Part shown: piece by piece, positions 1-7,337 of the stretch
Layout of the letters: every line of letters starts with the position of its first letter
Position numbering within the stretch: position 1 is the stretch's first letter
Source: Spirochaetia bacterium UBA5550
Lineage (GTDB): Bacteria; Spirochaetota; UBA4802; UBA5550
DNA: 20,470 nt
NCBI GenBank assembly: GCA_002425885.1
Contig: DINC01000175.1
Span: forward strand, 1 to 20,470
Reading direction: 5' to 3'
The notes under the pieces: generated by a model
Told to the model about the DNA's origin: nothing
The model's database searches: none
The model's input: only the letters and a program-made list of their open reading frames with translations
Made by a program: the position numbers and the translations under genes

Positions 1-62
1 ATCAGTCAGGCCTTAAGTAAATTTTTAACTAAATAAATATAACAGGTTAATGAGGTATATAT

Positions 63-821
63 ATGAATGTATTAAGAGATATAATAAGCTGTATATCTGA
101 AGATTCCCCGATAAGTGAAGTGCGCCGGGGTCTTCACTGGACAGCAGTTGTAAGCAGAAGATGCGGGCTTGCATCAACCCTTTCGCATGGCGGATGCAGC
201 CACGGAAAATCGGATGGGATGGAAGGCGGCTTCACAGAGATGACAGCCCTTGAACTCGCGAAGCTGTCCCTTGAAGAACAGTCAAAGAAAGCGTCCCTGG
301 GGATTGCGGCAATCAATTCTCTCCTCGATGTTGACCCTGAGAAACATGCTGGCGATGACGGGTTAAAAATCGTAAAAGATATGGGTAAAGGAAAAAACAT
401 CTCTGTCATCGGCCACTTCCCCTACCTGGATGATCTGGCAAAAGATGCAAAGAATCTCTGGATCATAGAAAAGCAGCCTCAGCCGGGAGATCATCCTGAA
501 GAGAAAAGTGAAGAGCTGCTCCCTCAATCTGACATTGTTGTTATTACAAGCACCACTCTCATCAACAAAACTCTACCCGGCATTCTTAATCTCTGTAAGA
601 AAGGGAGCGTGAAGATGCTGCTGGGGCCCAGCACACCCATGGCACCTGTACTCTTTGACTATGGTATAGATATACTTGCGGGGAGCGTTGTTACTGATAA
701 AGAAACTGTACTCCGCTCGGTAAGTGAAGGAGCTTCTTTCATGCAGCTTAAGAAAAGAGGCGGTGTCCGCTTTGTCAGCATGATTAAAAATTATGATGAT
801 ATTGCCCGGCGCCTTGCTTAA
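63..821 (+). CDS. DUF4213/DUF364 protein, putative heavy-metal chelation
   Basis: 252 residues. The N-terminal part (about 1-90) looks like DUF4213, with the 'GLASTL' segment and the helix 'LAKLSLEEQSKKASLGIAAIN'-type stretch leading to 'SLLDVDP'. The C-terminal part (about 100-245) is a DUF364 Rossmann-like domain: 'ISVIGHFPYL', then 'EKQPQPGDHP', 'TSTTLINKTLPGIL' and 'LLGPSTPMAPVLFDYGIDILAG', all typical of this family. The family is described as putative heavy-metal chelation; its reaction is not known. Start chosen at 63 because GAGG lies about 7 nt upstream. First gene visible in a + strand run with FmdE, a methyltransferase and a FecCD-type importer, so a role in handling the imported metal or its ligand is inferred. 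An unusual 'HGGCSHGKSDG' His/Cys patch near residues 43-53 could bind metal. Family assignment is firm, function is not. Confidence 0.85.
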   Translation: MNVLRDIISCISEDSPISEVRRGLHWTAVVSRRCGLASTLSHGGCSHGKSDGMEGGFTEMTALELAKLSLEEQSKKASLGIAAINSLLDVDPEKHAGDDGLKIVKDMGKGKNISVIGHFPYLDDLAKDAKNLWIIEKQPQPGDHPEEKSEELLPQSDIVVITSTTLINKTLPGILNLCKKGSVKMLLGPSTPMAPVLFDYGIDILAGSVVTDKETVLRSVSEGASFMQLKKRGGVRFVSMIKNYDDIARRLA

Positions 822-865
822 TAGAAAGAACAGTGAAAACAAATATTTTAAAACAGGAGTCCCGT

Positions 866-1462
866 ATGTCTGTAAACACAACTGACCCCCTGGATTACAA
901 AAGCTGTATTGAAGAGGCAAGGGCTTTCCACGGAGAAGTCTGCGGCGGTATAATCATGGGTACACGTATGGCAATAAGCGGAATGAAGGCTGTTGGTATT
1001 TATGATCCGAAAGGAGAAGACAGGAAAAACCTGATGGTCTTTATGGAGATCGATCGCTGCCCAACGGATGCTATAATAGCAGTGACAGGGTGTCATCCGG
1101 GAAAACGCACATTAAAAATTCTTGATAACGGTAAAATGGCAGCCACTTTCATCAACCTGAAAACCGGTAAAGCAGTGCGTGTCTGCTCAAGGAACAGGCA
1201 GGGTGATATCATAAAGACCCGCGAAATGATTGAGAATGAACCTATGAAAGAGGATTTTACCACCTTATCAGATGATGAACTCTTTACTGTTACAGAAGTT
1301 AAGGTGCACCTTAAACCTGAAGATATGCCGGGGCGCCCTCACAAATCAGTTCCATGTGCGTTATGCGGTGAGCGTGTTCTTGACATGAGAGATGTGGAAG
1401 CTGAAGGAAAATTCTTATGCAGGCCATGTGCTGAAAAGAAAAACTATTATACAGCAGTTTAA
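866..1462 (+). CDS. FmdE-family protein with C-terminal zinc finger
   Basis: About 198 residues from the chosen ATG at 866, preceded by AGGAG ('aacaggagtcccgt'). An in-frame start at 833 exists but has no comparable SD. Residues about 20-145 match the FmdE domain, named after subunit E of formylmethanofuran dehydrogenase: 'AFHGEVCGGIIMGTRMA', 'DRCPTDAIIAVTGCHPGKRTLK' and 'GKAVRVCSR'. The usual HGHxCPG metal-site motif reads HGEVCGG here, so the second His and the Pro are changed. The C terminus has a treble-clef-like Cys4 finger: 'CALCGERVLDMRDVEAEG' followed by 'CRPCAEKK'. Such stand-alone FmdE proteins often sit beside metal or corrinoid importers; their activity is unproven. No other formylmethanofuran dehydrogenase subunits are present, so methanogenesis-type function is not implied. 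It follows the DUF364 gene closely and probably shares its transcript. Confidence 0.85.
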   Translation: MSVNTTDPLDYKSCIEEARAFHGEVCGGIIMGTRMAISGMKAVGIYDPKGEDRKNLMVFMEIDRCPTDAIIAVTGCHPGKRTLKILDNGKMAATFINLKTGKAVRVCSRNRQGDIIKTREMIENEPMKEDFTTLSDDELFTVTEVKVHLKPEDMPGRPHKSVPCALCGERVLDMRDVEAEGKFLCRPCAEKKNYYTAV

Positions 1463-1477
1463 CAGGAACAGAGAAAA

Positions 1478-2314
1478 ATGAACTCCAAATTTAAACAATC
1501 AATATGCGATATCTCTGAAATAGACTGGAATGAAGTAATACGTAACAAAAAAGAGACTCATCCAAAAACAGTTAATAGCGGGCCTGAATTCTGGAACAAA
1601 CGCGCCCCGTCATTCGCTGATCACGCGGGTAAAACTTTTTACCCCGAATCATTCATAAAAATTATGAATCCTGATCCATCATGGACTATCCTGGACATGG
1701 GTTGCGGCGGAGGTACTCTTGCCATCCCCATGGCTGCAAGAGTAAGCCATATTACTGCCGTTGATTTCTCTAAAAAGATGCTGGAAATTCTAAATACCGA
1801 AGCTGAGAGACTTGAAATAAAGAACATACAAACAATCCATGCAAGCTGGGAAGACAACTGGTCTGACTCAGGAATCGGCATCTATGATGTAGCTATTGCT
1901 TCACGTTCACTGGCTGTTGATGATATTGATGCCGCGCTTACAAAACTTAACAATGCCGCCAGAAAACGAGTGATCATATCCACAGTTGTCGGCGACGGCC
2001 CATTCGACAGGAAAATGCTTGAAGCTGTGGGGCGGGAGAGATCCGCAGGTGTTGATTATATATACTTCTACAACCTCCTCTACCAGATGGGGATCCTTGC
2101 AAATATAAATCTTATTACCGAAGACAGAAACAATTCATTCAGAAGCATAGAAGAAGCCTTAGAGTCAGTGAGATGGATGTTCCAGGAAATGACTCCGGAA
2201 GAAGAAGTAAAACTTAAAAAATATCTTGAAGATCACCTTGTTGAAAGAGACGGCAGACTTCTCCTTGATTATAAGAAAAAATCAACCTGGGCAGTGATCT
2301 GGTGGGATAAATAA
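1478..2314 (+). CDS. Class I SAM-dependent methyltransferase
   Basis: 278 residues. Motif I is clear at about residues 72-80 ('ILDMGCGGGTLAIPMA'), followed by the acidic ribose-binding residue in 'ITAVDFSKKMLEIL' and a motif IV-like 'YDVAIASRSLAVDD'. This is the Rossmann fold of the Methyltransf_11/25 type. The N-terminal 'FWNKRAPSFADH' is commonly seen in small-molecule methyltransferases. The C-terminal part (about 170-278) is specific and gives no substrate hint to me. It starts 15 nt after the FmdE gene and ends 16 nt before the ABC ATPase gene, so it is part of the importer operon. Possible roles, all inferred: methylation of a metallophore, of a corrinoid-like ligand, or of a cell component needed for uptake. 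A nicotianamine-synthase-like reaction, which uses the same fold, is possible but no diagnostic motif was recognised. Confidence 0.85.
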   Translation: MNSKFKQSICDISEIDWNEVIRNKKETHPKTVNSGPEFWNKRAPSFADHAGKTFYPESFIKIMNPDPSWTILDMGCGGGTLAIPMAARVSHITAVDFSKKMLEILNTEAERLEIKNIQTIHASWEDNWSDSGIGIYDVAIASRSLAVDDIDAALTKLNNAARKRVIISTVVGDGPFDRKMLEAVGRERSAGVDYIYFYNLLYQMGILANINLITEDRNNSFRSIEEALESVRWMFQEMTPEEEVKLKKYLEDHLVERDGRLLLDYKKKSTWAVIWWDK

Positions 2315-2330
2315 TGAGCAGGTTACAATA

Positions 2331-3128
2331 ATGCTTTCTAATGAAATCCTTACAGTTGAAAATGTAAACTTCAGTTACCATGACAGGAGAATTCTAAACG
2401 GAATCAGTTTCTCAGTAAAAAAAGGTGAAATCTGCGGGTTGCTGGGGTCTAACGGCTGCGGAAAAACAACCCTGCTGAAGTGTATTAACCGGATTCTGAA
2501 TATTGAGTCAGGGATAATAAAAATAAACGGATGCGATATTTCAAAACTATCACGAAGTGAAATAGCAGGACTCATTGCAGTTGTACCGCAGGAACTGCAT
2601 GTTGCCTTCTCTTTTTCTGTCATTCAGATGGTACTCATGGGGGGCACAGTGCGGTACGGTTTTTCAGGAATCCCCGGGAGAAAAGATTTCACTTCGGCAT
2701 ATGATATTCTTGAAGAGCTGAACATAGACCACCTTGCTTCACGCAGGTATAATGAACTTTCCGGAGGGGAAAAACAGATAGTTCTCATAGCAAGGGCTCT
2801 CTTCCAGAGATCTGAAATCATGCTCCTTGACGAGCCCACATCTCACCTTGATTTTAAACGTCAGCATATAATAATGGAAATGATAAAAAAAATTACAAAA
2901 GAAAGGGGGCTTACAACTCTTATAACTCTTCACGATCCAAATACAGCAGGGAGATACTGTCACAGGCTCACCATGCTTAACAGGGGTTGTGTCTGTCACC
3001 ACGGCTCGCGCGATAATATATTCCATGCTGAATCTCTTGAATCAACCTACGATATGAAAATAAACATAGAGCGGACCGAATCGGGAGCCTCTTTTGTATC
3101 CCCCGCATTTGATTTAAATAAAAGATGA
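2331..3128 (+). CDS. ABC importer ATPase, FecE/BtuD type
   Basis: 265 residues, the usual length for ATPases of iron-siderophore, haem and cobalamin importers. Motifs in order: Walker A 'GSNGCGKTT' (about 39-47), Q-loop 'VVPQEL', ABC signature 'LSGGEKQ', Walker B 'IMLLDEPT' with D-loop 'SHLD', and the switch His in 'ITLHD'. It would act as a cytoplasmic dimer that powers the permease encoded next. Its stop overlaps the permease ATG (ATGA), which implies translational coupling. The transported substrate cannot be read from the ATPase; the class covers ferric chelates, haem, vitamin B12 and some other metal chelates. Confidence 0.95.
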   Translation: MLSNEILTVENVNFSYHDRRILNGISFSVKKGEICGLLGSNGCGKTTLLKCINRILNIESGIIKINGCDISKLSRSEIAGLIAVVPQELHVAFSFSVIQMVLMGGTVRYGFSGIPGRKDFTSAYDILEELNIDHLASRRYNELSGGEKQIVLIARALFQRSEIMLLDEPTSHLDFKRQHIIMEMIKKITKERGLTTLITLHDPNTAGRYCHRLTMLNRGCVCHHGSRDNIFHAESLESTYDMKINIERTESGASFVSPAFDLNKR

Positions 3129-4135
3129 AAAAGAATTCACCTTTCCTGATCGTAATACTTCTGCTGATAGCGGCTATTATTTTTGCTCTGACAGCCGGGC
3201 AGTATCATATCACCCTTGAAACACTGCGGAACATAATATTACTCAAACTGACCGGGAAAACTGCGGGCGCTGAACTTGCGACGCCGGCAATGGTTTTATG
3301 GTCAGTACGTCTGCCGAGAGTTCTCATGGCATTACTTGCAGGTTCAGCCCTCTCTGTAAGCGGTGTTGTGTTTCAGGGGATAATGAGGAATCCCCTTGTT
3401 GCACCTTCATTTCTCGGAGTCACACATGGAGCCGTATTCGGCGCTTCTCTTGCCATAATTTTTTTCAGCACTGCGGCATTCTCAATTGAAGCTTCCGCTT
3501 TTATATGGGCAATAACCGCTGTAACCATTGTTTATTTAATAGGTGGACGGGGAATTAATACACTGACAACTCTTGTTATTGCAGGAGTAATAGTGTCCAC
3601 ATTCTTTCAGGCAGCGGGATCTCTTCTGAAGTATATAGCTGATCCTTATGAACAGCTCCCCACAATTGTTTTCTGGATGATGGGGGGGCTTAATAATATA
3701 CTATGGGTACATGTAATCCGGGCATTTATTATTATATCAGCCGCCATTACAGTTATATATCTTTTCCGCTGGAAGCTTAACCTCATGGCCCTGGGAGACG
3801 AGGAAGCTCTTTCTATGGGGGTGAATGTCAAACTCCTTAGAGCAGCATTTATGCTATTTGCCACCCTGCTGGCTGCCGCAAGCAGTTCATCCTGCGGAAT
3901 AATCATGTGGGTTGACCTTATTGTTGCACATATATCACGCACGATTGTAGGCCCCGATCATAAAAGGCTAATCCCTTTTGCCGCTCTTCTTGGCGGTTTT
4001 TTTCTCCTTATGACAGACACCATTGTCCGGCTCATTCCCGGCGGTGAAATTCCTATAAGCATTATAACTTCATTTATCGGAGCACCCCTTCTGGGGTATC
4101 TCCTTATGAAACAGAGCAGGCAATGGAGGGAATAA
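3125..4135 (+). CDS. FecCD-family ABC transporter permease
   Basis: 336 residues with about ten hydrophobic segments, the usual size and layout of a FecCD/BtuC-type permease. Diagnostic stretches include 'SVRLPRVLMALLAGSALSVSGVVFQGIMRNPLVAP' (split here as family-typical LPR and GxxFQxxxRNPLxxP elements), 'WMMGGLNN', the cytoplasmic coupling region around 'ALGDEEALSMGVNVKLLR', and 'GIIMWVDLIVAHISRTIVGPDHKRLIPFAALLGGFFLLMTD' with the conserved HxxRxxxGxDHRxLLP-like element. It would homodimerise in the inner membrane. The ATG overlaps the ATPase stop codon; the first binding-protein gene starts 3 nt after its end. Certain as to family, undetermined as to substrate. Confidence 0.95.
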   Translation: MKKNSPFLIVILLLIAAIIFALTAGQYHITLETLRNIILLKLTGKTAGAELATPAMVLWSVRLPRVLMALLAGSALSVSGVVFQGIMRNPLVAPSFLGVTHGAVFGASLAIIFFSTAAFSIEASAFIWAITAVTIVYLIGGRGINTLTTLVIAGVIVSTFFQAAGSLLKYIADPYEQLPTIVFWMMGGLNNILWVHVIRAFIIISAAITVIYLFRWKLNLMALGDEEALSMGVNVKLLRAAFMLFATLLAAASSSSCGIIMWVDLIVAHISRTIVGPDHKRLIPFAALLGGFFLLMTDTIVRLIPGGEIPISIITSFIGAPLLGYLLMKQSRQWRE

Positions 4136-4138
4136 CAA

Positions 4139-5221
4139 ATGAAAAAGAAAATTATTTTTTCTCTTCTTACAATAATCTTTTCTGTTTGCATGATCTTTTT
4201 AATATTTTTCGGATTAAATTACCAGAGCACTTCGCAGGGGACGGGCGCTATTCGAATTATTACCGACATGGATGATAATCAAATTGAAGTCCCGGCAGAC
4301 CCCCGTCGAATCGCATGTATGCATGCTGTATCTTCAGAAAAAATTGTAATCCTCGGAAAAGGGGACCGTCTTGTGTTGTCGATGAAACCCTCTCCCTGGA
4401 TGATTAAACTTTTTCCCGAGGTGAAGAATTCCCGAATCGTAGACGCGCCATTTACCGGAAACATCGAGAGAATGCTGAACCTTAAGGTAGACCTTGTGCT
4501 CTACTCACCCTACCCCGGAGAAGCTGAAAAATATAAAGCCGCAGGGATAAAAACAGCATGCGGTTTTTCTCCGCATAAACGTCCCAGATCTATTGAAGAA
4601 TATTCTGATAACTTCAAACGGCAGATAATTTTTTTCGGCGAACTGTTAGGCCCTGATGAAAAAGTAAAAGCTGAAAAATACTGTAAATATTTTGATGAAA
4701 AAACAAATAAAATCCGTTTAATAACCTCAAAGATCAGTAAAAATAAAAGGCCGGCAGTTTACTATGGAGGCCGAAGCGGAGGAATGTTACTAAGCCAGGG
4801 AAAAGCCAGTGTGATGCACTGGGATACTGAGATTGCCGGAGGCAACTTTCTTACTCAATCAATGGATAACAATTTTACAGAAGTTAATCTGGAACAGATA
4901 TTCGCGTGGGACCCGGACATTATCCTTATCAGCGGATGGTGCGGCTCTACCGATGTTGTTACACACAATCCGAACTGGGCTTCTTTAAGAGCGGTCCGGA
5001 ACGGAAAAGTTTATCTTATACCGCAGGGTGTTTTCGCATGGGATTTTGCCAGCGGAGAGAGCCCCCTTCTTATGATATATCTGGCCAAAATTTTTCATCC
5101 TGAATTATTTAAAAACTGGAACATCACTGATGAAATGAAAAAATTCTACGCAGAAATTTACGGCAAAAAAATATCAGATAGTGATGCTGAAAGGATATTA
5201 AACCATCTCCCTCCGATGTGA
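4139..5221 (+). CDS. ABC importer substrate-binding protein, copy 1 (membrane-anchored or secreted)
   Basis: 360 residues. Residues about 1-28 form a hydrophobic segment after a Lys-rich start ('MKKKIIFSLL...'), with no lipobox Cys, so this copy is either anchored by an uncleaved helix or cleaved by signal peptidase I. The rest is a TroA/FecB-like periplasmic binding protein: start strand 'IRIITDMDDNQIEVPADPRRIACM', a middle 'GNIERMLNLKVDLVLYS' lobe, and 'VNLEQIFAWDPDIILISG' in the C-terminal lobe, which is the hallmark of class III binding proteins. GGAGGG stands about 9 nt before the ATG. The product shares many blocks with the next gene, including the C-terminal 'ELFKNW..., EMKKFY.EIYG' region, so the two are tandem paralogues. 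It would deliver a metal chelate to the FecCD permease. Confidence 0.9.
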   Translation: MKKKIIFSLLTIIFSVCMIFLIFFGLNYQSTSQGTGAIRIITDMDDNQIEVPADPRRIACMHAVSSEKIVILGKGDRLVLSMKPSPWMIKLFPEVKNSRIVDAPFTGNIERMLNLKVDLVLYSPYPGEAEKYKAAGIKTACGFSPHKRPRSIEEYSDNFKRQIIFFGELLGPDEKVKAEKYCKYFDEKTNKIRLITSKISKNKRPAVYYGGRSGGMLLSQGKASVMHWDTEIAGGNFLTQSMDNNFTEVNLEQIFAWDPDIILISGWCGSTDVVTHNPNWASLRAVRNGKVYLIPQGVFAWDFASGESPLLMIYLAKIFHPELFKNWNITDEMKKFYAEIYGKKISDSDAERILNHLPPM

Positions 5222-5226
5222 TTTTT

Positions 5227-6285
5227 ATGAAAAGTAGATTATTGAGCCTTATATTTATTATAGCCGCAACCCTCATAAGCTGCGGTGAAAAAACCGGGCC
5301 CCTGCTGTCAGGCAGCACAAGAGTTGTTACTGCTCTCGATGGAAGTAAAGCTGAAATCCCCACTTACCCTCAAAGAATGGCCTGCTTTTATAATCCGGCT
5401 TATGACAAAATAGTGATGCTGAGCAAAGGATCCCGAATAGCTCTGCTCCCCAGGGGGGTTACGCCATGGGCCCGCAAATTCTATCCGGAGCTGTCTGCGC
5501 TCCCTGTCAGCTCAACAGACGGAATTCCGGATGTTGAACGGCTTCTGCAACTGAAAATCGATCTGATCTTTTATCCTAAGGGTAAAAAAGATATGAGCAG
5601 CGTTACGCAGGCAGGGATTGCCGCTGTATGCCCGTTTAATGCTAACTATTTCCCTGCCACAATTGACGAATACACCGAAGAGTTCAAACGGCAGATTTTA
5701 TTTTTCAGCGAGGTCCTTGGCGTCGAAACCGCACCCCGTGCTGAAAAATATTGCAGATACCTTGAAGAGATAACATCAAGAGTGCACTCTATTACATCGA
5801 AGATCCCTGAATCAGACAAACCACAGGTGTACTATGGGAAACTGAATGATCTCTGCTCAACACAGGGAAACAACACAATCATGAAATGGTACACCGAACT
5901 GTCAGGAGGAGTTTATCTTCCAAAAGAGTTAAACAGCTATTTTACAACAGTAAACATAGAAAAGATTATTTCGTGGAACCCTGATATAATTTTACTGGGG
6001 ATGCACGGTTCATCCGGCTCTGTAAAAAACACCACCGGGCTGCATACACTCAGGGCAAATAAAACCGGTAATGTTTTTAAAATACCCACAGGTGTTTTCT
6101 GCTGGGATATGACCAGTTGTGAAACCGCCCTGCTTCCGTTATTCCTCGGTAAAAAATTTCATCCTGAACTCTTTAAAAACTGGGATATTCTAAAAGAGAT
6201 GAAGAAATTTTATTCTGAAATATACGGGATCACAATAACAGAAGATGATGCACGACGGATTCTGGATGGGATGCCGCCGTTGTAA
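5227..6285 (+). CDS. ABC importer substrate-binding lipoprotein, copy 2
   Basis: 352 residues from the ATG at 5227; an alternative GTG at 5218 overlaps the previous stop and adds three residues. The start 'MKSRLLSLIFIIAATLISC' ends in a good lipobox (LISC, Cys19), so this copy is a lipoprotein, unlike copy 1. The body matches copy 1 throughout: 'STRVVTALDGSKAEIPTYPQ', 'DVERLLQLKIDLIFY', 'TVNIEKIISWNPDIILLG' and 'ELFKNWDILKEMKKFYSEIYG'. The family is the TroA/FecB-like class III binding proteins of ferric chelate, haem and cobalamin importers. The divergence between the two copies suggests different ligands or steps for one permease. The start is not certain because no strong SD precedes either candidate; translational coupling to the upstream gene is likely. 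Confidence 0.9.
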   Translation: MKSRLLSLIFIIAATLISCGEKTGPLLSGSTRVVTALDGSKAEIPTYPQRMACFYNPAYDKIVMLSKGSRIALLPRGVTPWARKFYPELSALPVSSTDGIPDVERLLQLKIDLIFYPKGKKDMSSVTQAGIAAVCPFNANYFPATIDEYTEEFKRQILFFSEVLGVETAPRAEKYCRYLEEITSRVHSITSKIPESDKPQVYYGKLNDLCSTQGNNTIMKWYTELSGGVYLPKELNSYFTTVNIEKIISWNPDIILLGMHGSSGSVKNTTGLHTLRANKTGNVFKIPTGVFCWDMTSCETALLPLFLGKKFHPELFKNWDILKEMKKFYSEIYGITITEDDARRILDGMPPL

Positions 6286-6337
6286 TCCGGCAGAGATTTA
6301 TTATTCCGGATATTATTTAATTCAAGAGGAACTGATA

Positions 6338-6395
6338 ATGCAATTATTGTGAACGACGATGTGAAATTAAAGAAGAGAAAACCGGTTTCTGCCGC
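6338..6395 (+). other. In-frame coding extension of the radical SAM gene with conserved Cys motif but no reachable start
   Basis: Reading from 6339 in the frame of the downstream gene gives 'CNYCERRCEIKEEKTGFC', which fits the CxxCPHxCxIxxGxxGxC pattern at the start of AmmeMemoRadiSam-type radical SAM proteins. The preceding in-frame codon is TAA (6336-6338). An ATG at 6338 has a good SD ('aagagga', about 7 nt upstream), but its own frame ends after four codons at TGA. One extra base or two missing bases just after that ATG would restore a normal gene; for example, loss of one TG unit from an ancestral ATGTGC would give exactly this sequence. It may be a sequencing error, a recent mutation or, less likely, recoding. 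Confidence 0.75.
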
Positions 6396-7316
6396 ATGTA
6401 TACAGTTTCGGATGGAGAAATCAGAGAACGCTTCCCGCACAGGTGGAGCGCCTGCAGCACCTCCGTTATAGAATCCATGCCCTTCTATCATGTCCACCCC
6501 GGAAGCCGGTGCCTCACAATAGGTACAGCGGGGTGTAATTTCCGCTGCAGCTACTGTTCCAATGCCCATATAGCAAAAGAGGACCCGGAACTTCAGCAGG
6601 CAAAAATGTTTAACATCCCCCCTGATGAACTTGTTGCTATGGCAAAGAGGATGAACTGCCGGAGTATAGTTTTTAATGTCAATGAACCTGCTGTATCAAT
6701 TCCTTCACTTATAGAACTCTCACGTGAAGCTGAAAAAGCAGGCATAATGACAGGGTGCCTTACAAACGGTTATATGACAGAAGAATCAGCAGACATACTG
6801 GCATCAATTTTTTCTTTTTTCAATATAAGCCTCAAAGGATTATCTGACAGCTTTAATAAAAATTTCATCGGGATCAGTTCATCAAAACCTGTGTTGAGAA
6901 ATATCAAAAGGCTTGCAAAGGACCGTTATATCGAAATAACAACCCCTGTTATACAGGGGGAGAATGACAACGAACTGAACAACATGGCTGAATTTATTGC
7001 AGGTATCAACCCGTCCATACCCTGGCACGTATTCAGGCTCCTCCCCGAGGATGAAATGAAAGATGAAGATTATCCTGATATAAACTTCATTGATAACGCA
7101 TTGACAGAGGCAAGAAAAAAACTCCCCTACATCTATTTCCATAACTTTGTCGGTTCAGACTGGGTAAATACGATATGCCCGGCATGCGGAGATGTTGTCA
7201 TTGAAAGGTTCAGCCTTGGGTGTGGAGGGGATAAGCTCAAAACAGATCACACAATAGAGGGATGCTGCAAATCTTGCGGCAGTGAAATACATTTACTAAG
7301 CAGAAACCTGAAATAA
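6396..7316 (+). CDS. AmmeMemoRadiSam-like radical SAM enzyme, 5' end broken or misread
   Basis: 306 residues from the first usable in-frame ATG. The radical SAM cluster-binding motif CNFRCSYC (CX3CX2C) lies at residues 47-54, after 'PFYHVHPGSRCLTIGTAG', which is very close to the family of radical SAM proteins seen in AmmeMemoRadiSam systems and related PflA-like activases. The C terminus has two CxxC pairs ('CPACGDVVIER' and 'CCKSCGSEI') resembling the family's C-terminal metal site. The ATG at 6396 has no SD. The codons immediately upstream (from 6339) continue in the same frame and encode the family's N-terminal CxxCxxxC...GxC motif, so the real protein should begin near 6338. No AMMECR1 or Memo gene is nearby, so the partner proteins of classic AmmeMemoRadiSam are absent. 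Substrate unknown; modification of a metal-binding ligand is an inference from context. Confidence 0.85.
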   Translation: MYTVSDGEIRERFPHRWSACSTSVIESMPFYHVHPGSRCLTIGTAGCNFRCSYCSNAHIAKEDPELQQAKMFNIPPDELVAMAKRMNCRSIVFNVNEPAVSIPSLIELSREAEKAGIMTGCLTNGYMTEESADILASIFSFFNISLKGLSDSFNKNFIGISSSKPVLRNIKRLAKDRYIEITTPVIQGENDNELNNMAEFIAGINPSIPWHVFRLLPEDEMKDEDYPDINFIDNALTEARKKLPYIYFHNFVGSDWVNTICPACGDVVIERFSLGCGGDKLKTDHTIEGCCKSCGSEIHLLSRNLK

Positions 7317-7337
7317 AAAAACAGCAGGAGAAACTCA

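Noticed and set aside
1..62. Possible riboswitch or metal-regulator operator upstream of the metal cluster
   Set aside because: Only 62 nt are visible, AT-rich, and no recognisable Fur, NikR or cobalamin-riboswitch element is present; the upstream sequence is outside the window.
134..409. 91-codon ORF on the minus strand inside the DUF364 gene
   Set aside because: Antisense shadow of a gene with a clear family match; no SD or independent context.
573..1096. Minus-strand ORFs (573-920 and 848-1096) across the DUF364/FmdE junction
   Set aside because: They oppose two well-supported genes and show no recognisable protein features.
6286..6330. CCGG-containing inverted repeat between the second binding protein and the radical SAM gene, as a terminator or attenuator
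   Set aside because: Only about six to seven paired bases with a bulge, no U tract; too weak.
6349..6471. GTG-started short frame beginning VNDDVKLKK upstream of the radical SAM gene
   Set aside because: It is a different frame from the radical SAM gene, ends at TAG after about 40 codons and has no homology signal; the Cys-rich frame next to it fits the family.
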